From CAYLSV01 sp964386435 (GTDB lineage: Bacteria > Planctomycetota > Phycisphaerae > Tepidisphaerales > Tepidisphaeraceae), in assembly GCA_964386435.1 (NCBI GenBank), contig CAYLSV010000117.1, positions 1 through 9,831 of the forward strand: 9,831 bases of DNA. Direction: 5' to 3'. Positions 1-6,475 of the stretch are shown in pieces. Position 1 is the stretch's first letter; every line of letters begins with the position of its first letter. The notes under the pieces are model-generated. The model did not search any database. It saw nothing but the letters and a program-made list of their open reading frames with translations, and was not told where the DNA came from. The position numbers and the translations under genes are program-made.

Positions 1-54
1 AGGCGGGGCTTCACAGACGGGTATGAGTATCGTGCGGCTCGTGAAGCCCCGCCT
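1..54. terminator. Hairpin at left edge, probable bidirectional terminator
   Basis: The 14-base arm AGGCGGGGCTTCAC (1-14) is repeated as its exact reverse complement at 41-54, leaving a 26-base loop. The arm begins at the first base of the window, so the stem may extend further left. It lies downstream of the leftward lipoprotein gene and has no run of T on either side, so it is not a textbook intrinsic terminator. The GTGAAGCCCC core resembles that of the hairpin at 3508-3560. A terminator or mRNA-end stabiliser is the simplest reading; a dispersed palindromic repeat is the alternative. Confidence 0.55.
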
Positions 55-110
55 CTACGAGGCGGAGGCGGCCTCGGCCACGCCTTAAAGACATTCGAGG
101 TCGGTCAAAT

Positions 111-479
111 TCACCGGCGGCGGTAGTACGGGGCGCCGTCGTAGCCACCGTGAGACTGCCGGCCCTCGTAGTAGCCTTGGCGGTTGGGGTGTTGGTACTG
201 GCGACCGTCGTGGTAGCCGGCGTCGTAGGCGTGGCGTTGGCGTTGCTCGCGCTTGTTGTAGTCGCTGACGGCCCCGATGCCGCCGCCCACGCCGCCGCCA
301 ACTAGCGCGCCGAGGGCCGCGCCTTCGCCGGTATCGCCGGACTGGTGGCCGATGATCGCCCCGCCGATGCCGCCGATCAGGGCACCCGCCCCGGCCCCCG
401 TCGCCGTGTCGCTCTGGCAGCCGCCGGCGAGGGGGAGGACGAGGAGGGCGGACGCGGCGAGGATGGGCAAACGGTTCAT
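111..479 (-). CDS. Glycine-zipper lipoprotein, small
   Basis: This is a 122-residue predicted lipoprotein. It starts with a short basic N-terminus, a hydrophobic stretch (about residues 4-18) and a lipobox ending LAGGC, which makes Cys21 the likely lipidated residue after signal peptidase II cleavage. Residues about 28-70 are almost entirely Gly, Ala, Ile, Leu and Val in GxxxG spacing, with two hydrophobic segments separated by a short polar turn (HQSGDTGEG). This is the glycine-zipper two-helix pattern found in envelope proteins of the SlyB/osmotically inducible lipoprotein type. The C-terminal third is rich in Tyr, Gly, Arg, Gln and His with a loose repeat (AGYHDGRQ, GYYEGRQ). It probably sits in the outer envelope; no specific function can be assigned. 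It is the only gene here with a visible start but no TANNNT box close to the ATG. It lies on the same strand as gpsA but across the assembly gap. Confidence 0.8.
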   Translation of the reverse strand: MNRLPILAASALLVLPLAGGCQSDTATGAGAGALIGGIGGAIIGHQSGDTGEGAALGALVGGGVGGGIGAVSDYNKREQRQRHAYDAGYHDGRQYQHPNRQGYYEGRQSHGGYDGAPYYRRR

Positions 480-515
480 GTGGGCGAAGACACCAGAGGC
501 GGTGGAAGGTTTGAA

Positions 516-590
516 GGAAGGGACTGAGGGACTGAGGNNNNNNNNNNAATTCGGCTCCGCAATCCGACCCTTTGTCCCTATATCCCTTCC
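516..590. repeat. Inverted array of 8-bp-period repeats flanking the gap
   Basis: On the + strand 519-537 reads AGGGACTG, AGGGACTG, AGG, and then runs into the Ns. On the - strand, reading down from 587, the units are AGGGATAT (587-580), AGGGACAA (579-572) and AGGG (571-568). The two sides are therefore the same 8-bp-period motif in opposite orientation. They can pair as an imperfect hairpin: 516-523 with 583-590, 527-532 with 574-579, and 535-537 with 569-571. The right arm contains the gpsA stop codon and its last codons. This looks like a degenerate palindromic repeat at a gene 3' end. Confidence 0.6.
538..547. other. Assembly gap of 10 Ns
   Basis: Ten consecutive undetermined bases lie between the lipoprotein gene and gpsA. 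The round number suggests a placeholder, so the true distance between the flanks is unknown. Short repeats in inverted orientation abut both sides, which explains why assembly or sequencing failed here. Gene adjacency across this point depends on the scaffolding being right. Confidence 0.95.
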
Positions 591-1606
591 GCCCCCCCAA
601 ACTCCGGCTTCGGGTCGCGGTTCATCAGTTCGCTCAGCCCCGCCAGCACGTCCTTGCCCTCGAACAGCACCTGGTAGACGCCCTCGGTGATCGGCATCTC
701 CACGCCGTGCCGCTGGGCGAGTTGGCGGACGGCCTTGGTCGTCGGCACGCCCTCGGCGACGCTGTCCATGTCGGCCACGATCGCCTCGATCGTCTCGCCC
801 CGGCCGATGCGTTCGCCGACGGTGCGGTTGCGGCCCTCGGGGCTGACGCAGGTGACGATCAGGTCGCCGACGCCGGCGAGGCCGTGGAAGGTCTCGCGGC
901 GGGCCCCCATCGCCACGCCCAGCCGCTCGATCTCGACAAGGCCGCGGGTGACGAGGGCGGCCTTGGCGTTGTTGCCGGCGTTGAGGCCGTCAACGATGCC
1001 CGCGGCCAGGGCGATCACGTTCTTCGTCGCCCCGGCCAGCTCGACGCCCAGCGCGTCGCCGTTGGTGTAAAGCCGCAGCCAGTCGGTGTTGAACGCCCCC
1101 TGCACCCGCCGCAGCAGGTCGTCGTCGGAGCCGGCGACGATGGCCGCGGCGGGCAGATGCTTGGCGAGTTCGCCGGCAATGTTCGGGCCGCTCATCACGA
1201 CCAGCGGGTGGCCCTGCGCGACGGCCGCGACCACCTCCGTCGGCCGCAACAGCGAGTCGATCTCGATGCCCTTGGCGCACGAGACGATCGGCACGCCGCC
1301 GGGCAAGTGCGGCTTGAGTCGGCCGTAGGTTTCGCGGATGTACTGCGTGGGGATGCAGTTGCAGATCAGCGTCGTGCCGTCGAACGCGTCGGCCTCCTCG
1401 GCGGTCAGGCGGACCTCCGGCGGCACGTGGACGCCCGGCAGCAGGCGGGTCTGCTCGCGGTCCTGCAGCAGCCGCTCGATGCTCCGCTCGAACGCGCCCC
1501 ACATCGTCACCCGGTGGCCGTTGGTCCGCAGGAGGATCGCGCAGACGGTGGCCATCGCGCCGTCGCCGATGATCGTGACGTGTTCCGTCGTCGGGGCAAT
1601 CGCCAT
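578..1606 (-). CDS. gpsA: Glycerol-3-phosphate dehydrogenase [NAD(P)+]
   Basis: GpsA reduces dihydroxyacetone phosphate to sn-glycerol 3-phosphate, the backbone of phospholipids, in the cytoplasm. The 342 residues match the usual family length. The N-terminal Rossmann fold carries a G-D-G-A-M-A nucleotide loop (residues 14-19), a variant of the commoner GAGAWG. SGPNIAGELA corresponds to the family SGPSFAxE motif. GATKNVIALAAG contains the probable catalytic lysine (Lys195). AKAALVTRGL, GVGDLIVTC and GRNRTVGERIGRG are conserved C-terminal domain motifs. The ATG at 1604-1606 is chosen because the nucleotide-binding strand follows at the normal distance and a TACATT box lies 6 nt upstream. The last codons and the stop lie in the repeat arm at 568-590. 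It is divergent from prfA with 32 bp between the start codons. Confidence 0.96.
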   Translation of the reverse strand: MAIAPTTEHVTIIGDGAMATVCAILLRTNGHRVTMWGAFERSIERLLQDREQTRLLPGVHVPPEVRLTAEEADAFDGTTLICNCIPTQYIRETYGRLKPHLPGGVPIVSCAKGIEIDSLLRPTEVVAAVAQGHPLVVMSGPNIAGELAKHLPAAAIVAGSDDDLLRRVQGAFNTDWLRLYTNGDALGVELAGATKNVIALAAGIVDGLNAGNNAKAALVTRGLVEIERLGVAMGARRETFHGLAGVGDLIVTCVSPEGRNRTVGERIGRGETIEAIVADMDSVAEGVPTTKAVRQLAQRHGVEMPITEGVYQVLFEGKDVLAGLSELMNRDPKPEFGGAEGI

Positions 1607-1612
1607 GGCGAC

Positions 1613-1618
1613 AATGTA
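1613..1618 (-). promoter_or_regulatory. Putative -10 box of gpsA (TACATT)
   Basis: On the minus strand TACATT is followed by the six bases GTCGCC and then the gpsA ATG. The same hexamer at the same distance precedes gpmI. No Shine-Dalgarno sequence lies between, so transcription would begin at or just before the start codon. No clear -35 element is seen. Confidence 0.5.
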
Positions 1619-1624
1619 GCCGCG

Positions 1625-1630
1625 TAACGT
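1625..1630 (+). promoter_or_regulatory. Putative -10 box of prfA (TAACGT)
   Basis: TAACGT ends 8 nt before the prfA ATG at 1639. It fits TANNNT but is the weakest of the set in sequence and has slightly longer spacing. It lies only 6 bp from the oppositely oriented gpsA box, so polymerase probably could not occupy both at once. Confidence 0.35.
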
Positions 1631-1638
1631 GGTGGCCC

Positions 1639-2745
1639 ATGTCCGACGACCTTCGGCTGCCCGCGGCCCTCGTGGAGAAACTCAACGCTTTGCGCGCCCG
1701 GCACGCCGAGGTGGAGCAACAACTAACCGATTCGGCGGTGCTTGCCGACGCCCAAAAGCTGGTGCCGCTGACGCGGGAGAAGGGCCGGCTCGACCCGCTG
1801 GCGTCGGCGTGGCAGGCATACCAGGACCTGCGGCAGGAGGCGGCCGATTTACGCGAGATGGCCGCCGGCGACGACGCGGAAATGGCCGAGCTGGCGGCAA
1901 GCGAGGTCGCCGACGCCGAGGCGAAGCTCGACGCGGCGGCCGAGGCGTTGCGGGACCATTTCCTGGATGCCGAGGAGGCGCCGGTCGGGCGGTTCTTCCT
2001 CGAACTCCGCGCCGGCACCGGCGGCGACGAGGCGGCGCTGTTCGTGGGCGACTTGCTCAACATGTACAAGGCGTTCGCCGAGGCCAAGCGGTTCAAGCTG
2101 GCGGTCGAGGATTTCTCCGAGAGCGAGCGCGGCGGGTTCAAGGAGGTGATCGCGGCCGTCAGCGGCGAGGGGGCGTGGCAGGCGCTGCGGTTCGAGGCCG
2201 GCGGCCACCGCGTGCAGCGGGTGCCGGAGACGGAGACGCAGGGCCGGATTCACACGAGTGCCGCGACGGTGGCCGTGCTGCCGGAGTTGGAGGACGTGGA
2301 GATCGAGATCGATCCGAAGGACATCGAGGAGGGCGGCTGCAAGGCCGGCGGGCCCGGCGGGCAGAACGTGAACAAGGTCGAGACCGGCTGGCGGATCAGC
2401 CACAAGCCCAGCGGTTTGCAGTTCAAGATCACCGAGCAAAAGAGCCAGGCCCAGAACAAGATCCGCGCCTGGGCCCTGCTCAAGAGCGCGCTCTACGAGC
2501 AGGAGCGGAGCAAGCAGCAGGCCGAGCAGAGCGGGTTGCGCAAAAGCATGATGGGCAGCGGCGACCGCAGCCAGCGCGTTCGCACGTACAACTTCCCGCA
2601 GAACCGCTGCACCGACCACCGCCTCGGAGGCGACGACAGCGACGTGAAAAACTTCAACCTCGATAAAATCGTCGCCGGCGATTTGACGCCGCTGGTCGAG
2701 GCGCTCAATGAGGTCGACAAGCAACAACGCCTCGCCGCGCTGTAG
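1639..2745 (+). CDS. prfA: Peptide chain release factor 1
   Basis: This class I release factor recognises UAA and UAG and triggers peptide release on the ribosome. The 368 residues match RF1. RF1 rather than RF2 is supported by the P-x-T codon-reading motif, here Pro-Glu-Thr (196-198) in RVPETETQGRIHTS, and by the C-terminal GSGDRSQRVRTYNFPQ signature. The catalytic GGQ is at 240-242 (bases 2356-2364). Its surroundings differ from the usual RF1: it reads AGGPGGQNVNKVET where E. coli has SGAGGQHVNTTDS, and RCTDHR replaces RVTDHR. The N-terminal part is acidic and helical, and FFLELRAGTGGDEAALF matches the conserved core. The usual partner prmC, which methylates the GGQ glutamine, is not next to it; the next gene is a Uma2 protein. 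The start at 1639 gives a normal N-terminus. Confidence 0.95.
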   Translation: MSDDLRLPAALVEKLNALRARHAEVEQQLTDSAVLADAQKLVPLTREKGRLDPLASAWQAYQDLRQEAADLREMAAGDDAEMAELAASEVADAEAKLDAAAEALRDHFLDAEEAPVGRFFLELRAGTGGDEAALFVGDLLNMYKAFAEAKRFKLAVEDFSESERGGFKEVIAAVSGEGAWQALRFEAGGHRVQRVPETETQGRIHTSAATVAVLPELEDVEIEIDPKDIEEGGCKAGGPGGQNVNKVETGWRISHKPSGLQFKITEQKSQAQNKIRAWALLKSALYEQERSKQQAEQSGLRKSMMGSGDRSQRVRTYNFPQNRCTDHRLGGDDSDVKNFNLDKIVAGDLTPLVEALNEVDKQQRLAAL

Positions 2746-2748
2746 AAT
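2743..2748 (+). promoter_or_regulatory. Putative -10 box of the Uma2 gene (TAGAAT)
   Basis: TAGAAT matches TATAAT at five of six positions and ends 7 nt before the ATG at 2756. Its first three bases are the prfA stop codon. The box favours 2756 as the start, because an in-frame ATG at 2747 falls inside the hexamer. A TCGACA at 2714-2719 resembles a -35 box but is 23 bp away, which is too far to be convincing. Confidence 0.5.
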
Positions 2749-2755
2749 GCAGGCG

Positions 2756-3481
2756 ATGACGGTCCTCGACGCCCCACCCAAGCCGGCGCAGCCGACGCCC
2801 CCCACCCGGCCCAAGCCCGCCGCCTCACCGCCGCCGGCGGGCGGCTACTCGCTGCGCCCGACCATCGGCGTCGACGCCGGCGTGACCCCGCCCGACGGCG
2901 AGCCGGTGTGGCAGCTGGCGGAGATGCTGTACCCGAGCCAGGGCCGGTGGACGAGGGAGCAGTACCTCGCTCTCGACACGAACCAACTCGTTGAATTTGT
3001 CGAAGGTCGGTTGGAGTTCCTGCCCGTGCCCACGTTCTTCCATCAAGACATCGTCGCCCACATCTACCACCTGCTGTACGACCTCGTCCGGCGTCAGAAC
3101 TTGGGGCGGGTGTACTTCGCCCCACTGCGCGTGCGGACGCTGCCTGAGAGGATCAGGGAGCCGGACATCAGCGTGATCCTCGGCCCGCGACGCACTGATC
3201 CGAGGGCGCAGCCTGTTCCACGGATCGACCTCGCCGTTGAGGTCGTGAGCCCGACCGGAGAACAACGCGATTACCAGGTCAAGCGGGCCGAGTACGCCGC
3301 CGCCGGGTTCAGGGAGTATTGGATCGTCGACCCGCAAGAGCGGCACATCGTCGTGCTGGCACTCGAGGGCGAGCAGTACGTCGAGGTCGGCACCTTCCGC
3401 GACGACGAGCCGGCCGCCGGGCGGTTGATCGACGGCTTCTCGGTGAAGCCCAGCGACGTCTGGGCGGCGGGCGAGGCGTGA
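2756..3481 (+). CDS. Uma2-family putative PD-(D/E)XK nuclease
   Basis: This 241-residue protein belongs to the Uma2 (DUF820) family, which has a restriction-endonuclease-like fold; biological roles in the family are largely unknown. Residues 1-30 are Pro/Ala-rich and probably disordered. The family core follows: LVEFVEGRLEFLP (substrate-side strand), the acidic EPDISV (Glu135, Asp137), DLAVEVVSP (Asp158, Glu162), Lys176 in VKRAEY, and the signature GFREYWIVDP (187-193). All acidic and basic core positions expected for metal-dependent cleavage are present, so it looks intact and potentially active. It follows prfA by 10 bp but has its own promoter-like box, so it may not depend on prfA transcription. 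Alternative starts at 2708 (inside prfA) and 2747 are less likely. It ends 105 bp before the convergent gpmI stop, with a strong hairpin between them. Confidence 0.88.
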   Translation: MTVLDAPPKPAQPTPPTRPKPAASPPPAGGYSLRPTIGVDAGVTPPDGEPVWQLAEMLYPSQGRWTREQYLALDTNQLVEFVEGRLEFLPVPTFFHQDIVAHIYHLLYDLVRRQNLGRVYFAPLRVRTLPERIREPDISVILGPRRTDPRAQPVPRIDLAVEVVSPTGEQRDYQVKRAEYAAAGFREYWIVDPQERHIVVLALEGEQYVEVGTFRDDEPAAGRLIDGFSVKPSDVWAAGEA

Positions 3482-3507
3482 GGGTGAAGCGATATTGGGT
3501 CTGCGTG

Positions 3508-3560
3508 CGTCGCTGAAGCCCTCCACCGCTGCCCACGCAGCGATGGGGGCTTCAGCGACG
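3508..3560. terminator. Hairpin between convergent Uma2 gene and gpmI
   Basis: The arm CGTCGCTGAAGCCC (3508-3521) pairs perfectly with GGGCTTCAGCGACG (3547-3560). Allowing one bulged T (3522) and one C/A mismatch, the stem continues through CCA/TGG and CGCTGC (3527-3532)/GCAGCG (3537-3542) to a four-base loop at 3533-3536. That gives about 23 paired positions. It lies between two convergent stop codons (3481 and 3587), as expected for a bidirectional terminator, although no T-tract follows on either strand. Its TGAAGCCC core is shared with the hairpin at 1-54. Confidence 0.7.
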
Positions 3561-3586
3561 TCGAGGCAGCAAAGTGTTGCCGGTCT

Positions 3587-5182
3587 TCACGCCGATGGCT
3601 GCAGCAGGCTCACGCCGGTCATCTCCGCCGGCTTTGCCAGGCCCATCAGCTCCAGCACCGTCGGGGCGATGTCGGCCAGGCGGCCGCCTTCGCGGAGGGG
3701 TTTGCCTTTGTGTTTGTCGCTGACGACGACAAGCTCAACGAGGTAGAGCGTGTGGGCCGTGTGCGGCGGGCCACCGGTGGCGTTGTCGACCGTCATGCGC
3801 TCGGCGTTGCCGTGGTCGGCAGTGACGATGGCTTGGCCGCCGGCACGCTTGACGGCTTCGAGGATCTCGCCGACGCCGTGGTCGACGGCCTCGCACGCCT
3901 TCACCGCCGCCTCGAAGTTGCCGGTGTGGCCGACCATGTCGCCATTGGCGAAGTTGACGACGACGAGGTCATAGTCGCCGCTGTCGATCCGCTTGACGGT
4001 CTCGGCCGTGACGCCGGGCGCGGACATCTCCGGCTTTTGGTCGTAGGTCGTGACCTCCTTGGTCGACGGCACGATCTCGCGGTCCTCGCCGTCGAACGGG
4101 CCGTCGCGGTAATCGTTGAAGAAGAACGTGACGTGCGGGCCCTTTTCGCTTTCCGCGCAGCGGAACTGCTTCAAACCCTGCGAGGCGATGTAGTCGCCCA
4201 GAATGTTCGTCATCTTCGGCGGCTTGGGGAAAGCAACGTTCACCGGCAAGCCGACCTCGTAGGCCGTCATCGTGACGAAGCGGAGGTCGAGCTTTTGCCG
4301 CTCAAAGCCGTCAAAATCTTCCAGCGTGAACGCCTTCGTCAGCTCGCGCGGGCGATCCCCGCGGTAGTTGTAAAAGATGACGGCGTCGCCGCTCTTCACC
4401 CGCGACTCGGCCGAATCGCCCACCGTCCGCGGCGTCACGAACTCGTCGCCCCGGCGGTTCGGATCCGGGTTGTTGTCGTAAAATTCCCGCACCGCCTCGG
4501 CGGCCGTTGCGAAGTTCGGCGGCGTGTCGCCGCGGCCGATGAGCAGGTCGTACGCCGCCTGCACCACCGGCCAGCGGTTGTCGCGGTCCATCGCGTAGTA
4601 CCGGCCCACGACGCCGGCGATCCGGCCGATGCCCAGCTTTTCGCACTCCGCCGCCACGTCCGTGACGTACCCCTCGCCGGTCGTTGGCGGCGTGTCACGG
4701 CCGTCGGTGAAGGCGTGGATGAAGACCTTGCTCGGCTCGACGTTCTTCTGCTTCGCCAGGCTGAGGAGGCCGTACAAGTGCTCGAGCAAGCCGTGGACGC
4801 CGGCGTCACTGACGATGCCGAACAAATGCAGCGCCGAGCCGCGCTCGTTGACATGATCGCACGCGGCGACCAGCTCCTCGTTCTCGATGAGCTTGTTCTC
4901 CCGCACGGCCCGCGTGATGCGGACGCTCTCCTGGTCCACGATCCGCCCGGCCCCGATGTTCTGGTGGCCGACCTCGCTGTTGCCCATTGTGCCCTCGGGC
5001 AGGCCGACGTCCATCGAGTCGGTGCGGATCAGCGTCCGCGGGTACTCGGCGGCGATGCGATCGGCGACCGGCGTGTCGGCCGTCCGCACCGCATCAACGC
5101 CGGCGGGCGGGTCATTGGGGTTGTGGCCCCAGCCGTCGCGGATGATGAGGACAACGGGCCGCTTCTTGGTCTCCTGGCTCAT
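3587..5182 (-). CDS. gpmI: 2,3-bisphosphoglycerate-independent phosphoglycerate mutase
   Basis: This enzyme interconverts 3- and 2-phosphoglycerate in glycolysis and gluconeogenesis using two metal ions (usually Mn) and a phosphoserine intermediate. The 531 residues are the full family length. The N-terminal IIRDGWG supplies metal ligand Asp16, and GNSEVGH contains the catalytic Ser69. The phosphotransferase-inserted domain shows HAFTDGRDTPP and GRYYAMDRDNRW. NYRGDRPRELT is the substrate-binding arginine region. The C-terminal metal motifs are NFANGDMVGHTG, VTADHGNAE and PPHTAHT. The reading frame stays open far upstream of 5182, but the MSQETKKRP start is chosen because homologous sequence begins there and a TACATT box lies 6 nt before it. 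It is divergent from the transferase (75 bp between starts) and convergent with the Uma2 gene. Confidence 0.96.
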   Translation of the reverse strand: MSQETKKRPVVLIIRDGWGHNPNDPPAGVDAVRTADTPVADRIAAEYPRTLIRTDSMDVGLPEGTMGNSEVGHQNIGAGRIVDQESVRITRAVRENKLIENEELVAACDHVNERGSALHLFGIVSDAGVHGLLEHLYGLLSLAKQKNVEPSKVFIHAFTDGRDTPPTTGEGYVTDVAAECEKLGIGRIAGVVGRYYAMDRDNRWPVVQAAYDLLIGRGDTPPNFATAAEAVREFYDNNPDPNRRGDEFVTPRTVGDSAESRVKSGDAVIFYNYRGDRPRELTKAFTLEDFDGFERQKLDLRFVTMTAYEVGLPVNVAFPKPPKMTNILGDYIASQGLKQFRCAESEKGPHVTFFFNDYRDGPFDGEDREIVPSTKEVTTYDQKPEMSAPGVTAETVKRIDSGDYDLVVVNFANGDMVGHTGNFEAAVKACEAVDHGVGEILEAVKRAGGQAIVTADHGNAERMTVDNATGGPPHTAHTLYLVELVVVSDKHKGKPLREGGRLADIAPTVLELMGLAKPAEMTGVSLLQPSA

Positions 5183-5188
5183 GCCGGC

Positions 5189-5194
5189 AATGTA
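5189..5194 (-). promoter_or_regulatory. Putative -10 box of gpmI (TACATT)
   Basis: On the minus strand TACATT is followed by GCCGGC and the ATG. Hexamer and 6-nt spacing are identical to those of gpsA. There is no Shine-Dalgarno sequence. This box helps place the gpmI start at 5182 inside a much longer open frame. Confidence 0.5.
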
Positions 5195-5244
5195 CGCGCC
5201 GGCCGCGGGCCGCACCACGACCTGCGTCAGTTGGCGGCTTCGGC

Positions 5245-5250
5245 TAGGCT
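5245..5250 (+). promoter_or_regulatory. Putative -10 box of the sugar-phosphate transferase (TAGGCT)
   Basis: TAGGCT ends 7 nt before the ATG at 5258. It fits TANNNT but matches TATAAT only at the three anchor positions, so it is weak on its own and is supported mainly by the shared spacing. Confidence 0.35.
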
Positions 5251-5257
5251 GCGGTTC

Positions 5258-6421
5258 ATGCTGGTCCCGGTGCTGATCCTGTTGGCGGCGGCGTTCGCCG
5301 TGTCGCTCGTCGTGACGCGCGTCATGATCGCGCTCGCTGGTCGGCTGGGGCTGGTGGACGAACCGGCCGGACGGAAGGCGCACCAGAAGGTCACGCCCCT
5401 GGGCGGAGGCGTCGGCATCCTCGCCGGCTTCGCCGGGCCGCTCGTGCTGACAACGGGGCTGGCGCTGATCGGGGCGAACTGGTTTGACGTGGACCCGGCA
5501 CTGATTGGCGGCGTGTGGGAGCAACTGCCACTGCTGCTCGGCTTTCTCGGCGGGTGCCTCGTGCTGGGGCTGCTGGGCCTCATCGATGACCGCCGCGACC
5601 TTGGGCCGTTCGTGAAGCTGGGTGTGCAACTGCTGACCACGACGCTGTTCGTCGTGCTGTGCGACGTGCGGCTGCTGGTGTTTTTGCCGACGTGGGCGAG
5701 CGTCGTGGTGACGGTCCTCTGGATCACGACGGTGACGAATGCCTTTAACTTCCTCGACAACATGGATGGGTTGTCCGCCGGGGTGGCGTGCGTGTGCAGC
5801 GTCGCATTCATGGCCGCCGCGGCGAGCGTCGCGCCGCCGCAGTGGTTCGTGGTGGCGACGCTGGCGTGCCTGGTCGGGTCGCTGCTGGGCTTTTTGTGCT
5901 GGAACTTCCCGCCGGCGAAGGTGTTCATGGGCGACGCCGGGTCGCTGGTGATCGGCTTCGTGCTGGGCGTGCTGACGGTGCGGACGACGTTCCTGCCAGA
6001 AGGTGCGCCGCTGGCCGGGCGGTGGTACGCGTTGCTGGCGCCGGTGGTGGTGCTGGCATTGCCGCTGTACGACCTCGTAACTGTCAGCCTGATCCGCCTC
6101 AGCCGCGGCAAGAGCCCGTTCGTGGGCGACACGAACCACTTTTCCCACCGCCTCGTCCGCCGCGGCATGACCAAGCGCGGGGCGGTGCTGTGCATCTGCC
6201 TCGTCGCGGCCGCAACGAGCATCGCCGCCATCCTGCTGCCCGCCGTCACCACGCCGCTGGCAGCCGGGATGATCTTCGCCCAGACGCTGCTGATCCTCGG
6301 CGTAATCGCCCTGCTGGAGCAACACCCGCTGCCGCCGCGTCATGAGGAAAACCAAGAAGCCGAGGGGAGAGCGAAGCGATCACCCGGATCACACGCTGCG
6401 GAAGACTCTCGCAGTTCGTGA
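5258..6421 (+). CDS. MraY/WecA-type polyprenyl-phosphate sugar-1-phosphate transferase (GT4)
   Basis: This integral membrane enzyme (387 residues) transfers a sugar 1-phosphate from a UDP-sugar to undecaprenyl phosphate, the first step of a lipid-linked glycan. About ten hydrophobic segments run along it, starting at residue 2. Family motifs appear in order: DEPAGRKAHQ (34-43) with TPLGGG, the Asp-Asp pair 110-111 (LIDDRRDLGP), NFLDNMDGLSAG with Asp167 and Asp170, FMGDAGS (Asp226), and the cytoplasmic loop GDTNHFSHRLVRRG (Asp291, His294, His297). The histidine loop differs from the HHH of true MraY and is nearer WecA/TagO-like members, so the product is probably not the peptidoglycan lipid I synthase; sugar specificity cannot be read. 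The last 21 residues (from about EAEGRAKRSPGS) are encoded by a palindromic repeat and are hydrophilic, unlike family tails. The start at 5258 begins directly in the first membrane segment. Confidence 0.9.
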   Translation: MLVPVLILLAAAFAVSLVVTRVMIALAGRLGLVDEPAGRKAHQKVTPLGGGVGILAGFAGPLVLTTGLALIGANWFDVDPALIGGVWEQLPLLLGFLGGCLVLGLLGLIDDRRDLGPFVKLGVQLLTTTLFVVLCDVRLLVFLPTWASVVVTVLWITTVTNAFNFLDNMDGLSAGVACVCSVAFMAAAASVAPPQWFVVATLACLVGSLLGFLCWNFPPAKVFMGDAGSLVIGFVLGVLTVRTTFLPEGAPLAGRWYALLAPVVVLALPLYDLVTVSLIRLSRGKSPFVGDTNHFSHRLVRRGMTKRGAVLCICLVAAATSIAAILLPAVTTPLAAGMIFAQTLLILGVIALLEQHPLPPRHEENQEAEGRAKRSPGSHAAEDSRSS

Positions 6422-6454
6422 TCCGGGTGATCGCTTCGCTCTCCCCTCGGCTTC
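6356..6454. repeat. Perfect 37-bp inverted repeat at convergent gene ends
   Basis: Bases 6356-6392 are the exact reverse complement of 6418-6454, with a 25-base loop that holds a further 5-bp stem (CTGCG 6396-6400 with CGCAG 6410-6414). The arm contains the direct repeat GATCAC-CCG-GATCAC. The left arm and loop encode the C-terminal end of the transferase, whose TGA (6419-6421) falls in the right arm. The right arm ends 21 bp before the sdhA stop. It may act as a bidirectional transcription end or mRNA stabiliser. Its length and perfection also fit a recently inserted palindromic element, and an assembly chimera should be excluded. Confidence 0.85.
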
Positions 6455-6475
6455 CAAGACATGAGCACGAGCAGA

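Noticed and set aside
572..2814. Open frames antisense to gpsA (572-1627 +) and prfA (1849-2814 -)
   Set aside because: Both are GC shadows with compositionally biased translations; the sense genes are complete and carry full motif sets.
3710..5257. Very long open frame on the + strand opposite gpmI, continuous with the transferase frame
   Set aside because: It is an antisense shadow produced by high GC. The translation is Arg/Val/Asp-rich with no family motifs, whereas the opposite strand encodes a complete gpmI.
5183..6355. Long open frame upstream of the gpmI start on the minus strand
   Set aside because: It is antisense to the transferase and rich in His, Arg and Gln without recognisable motifs. 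gpmI homology begins at the ATG at 5182, so this is not a fusion protein.
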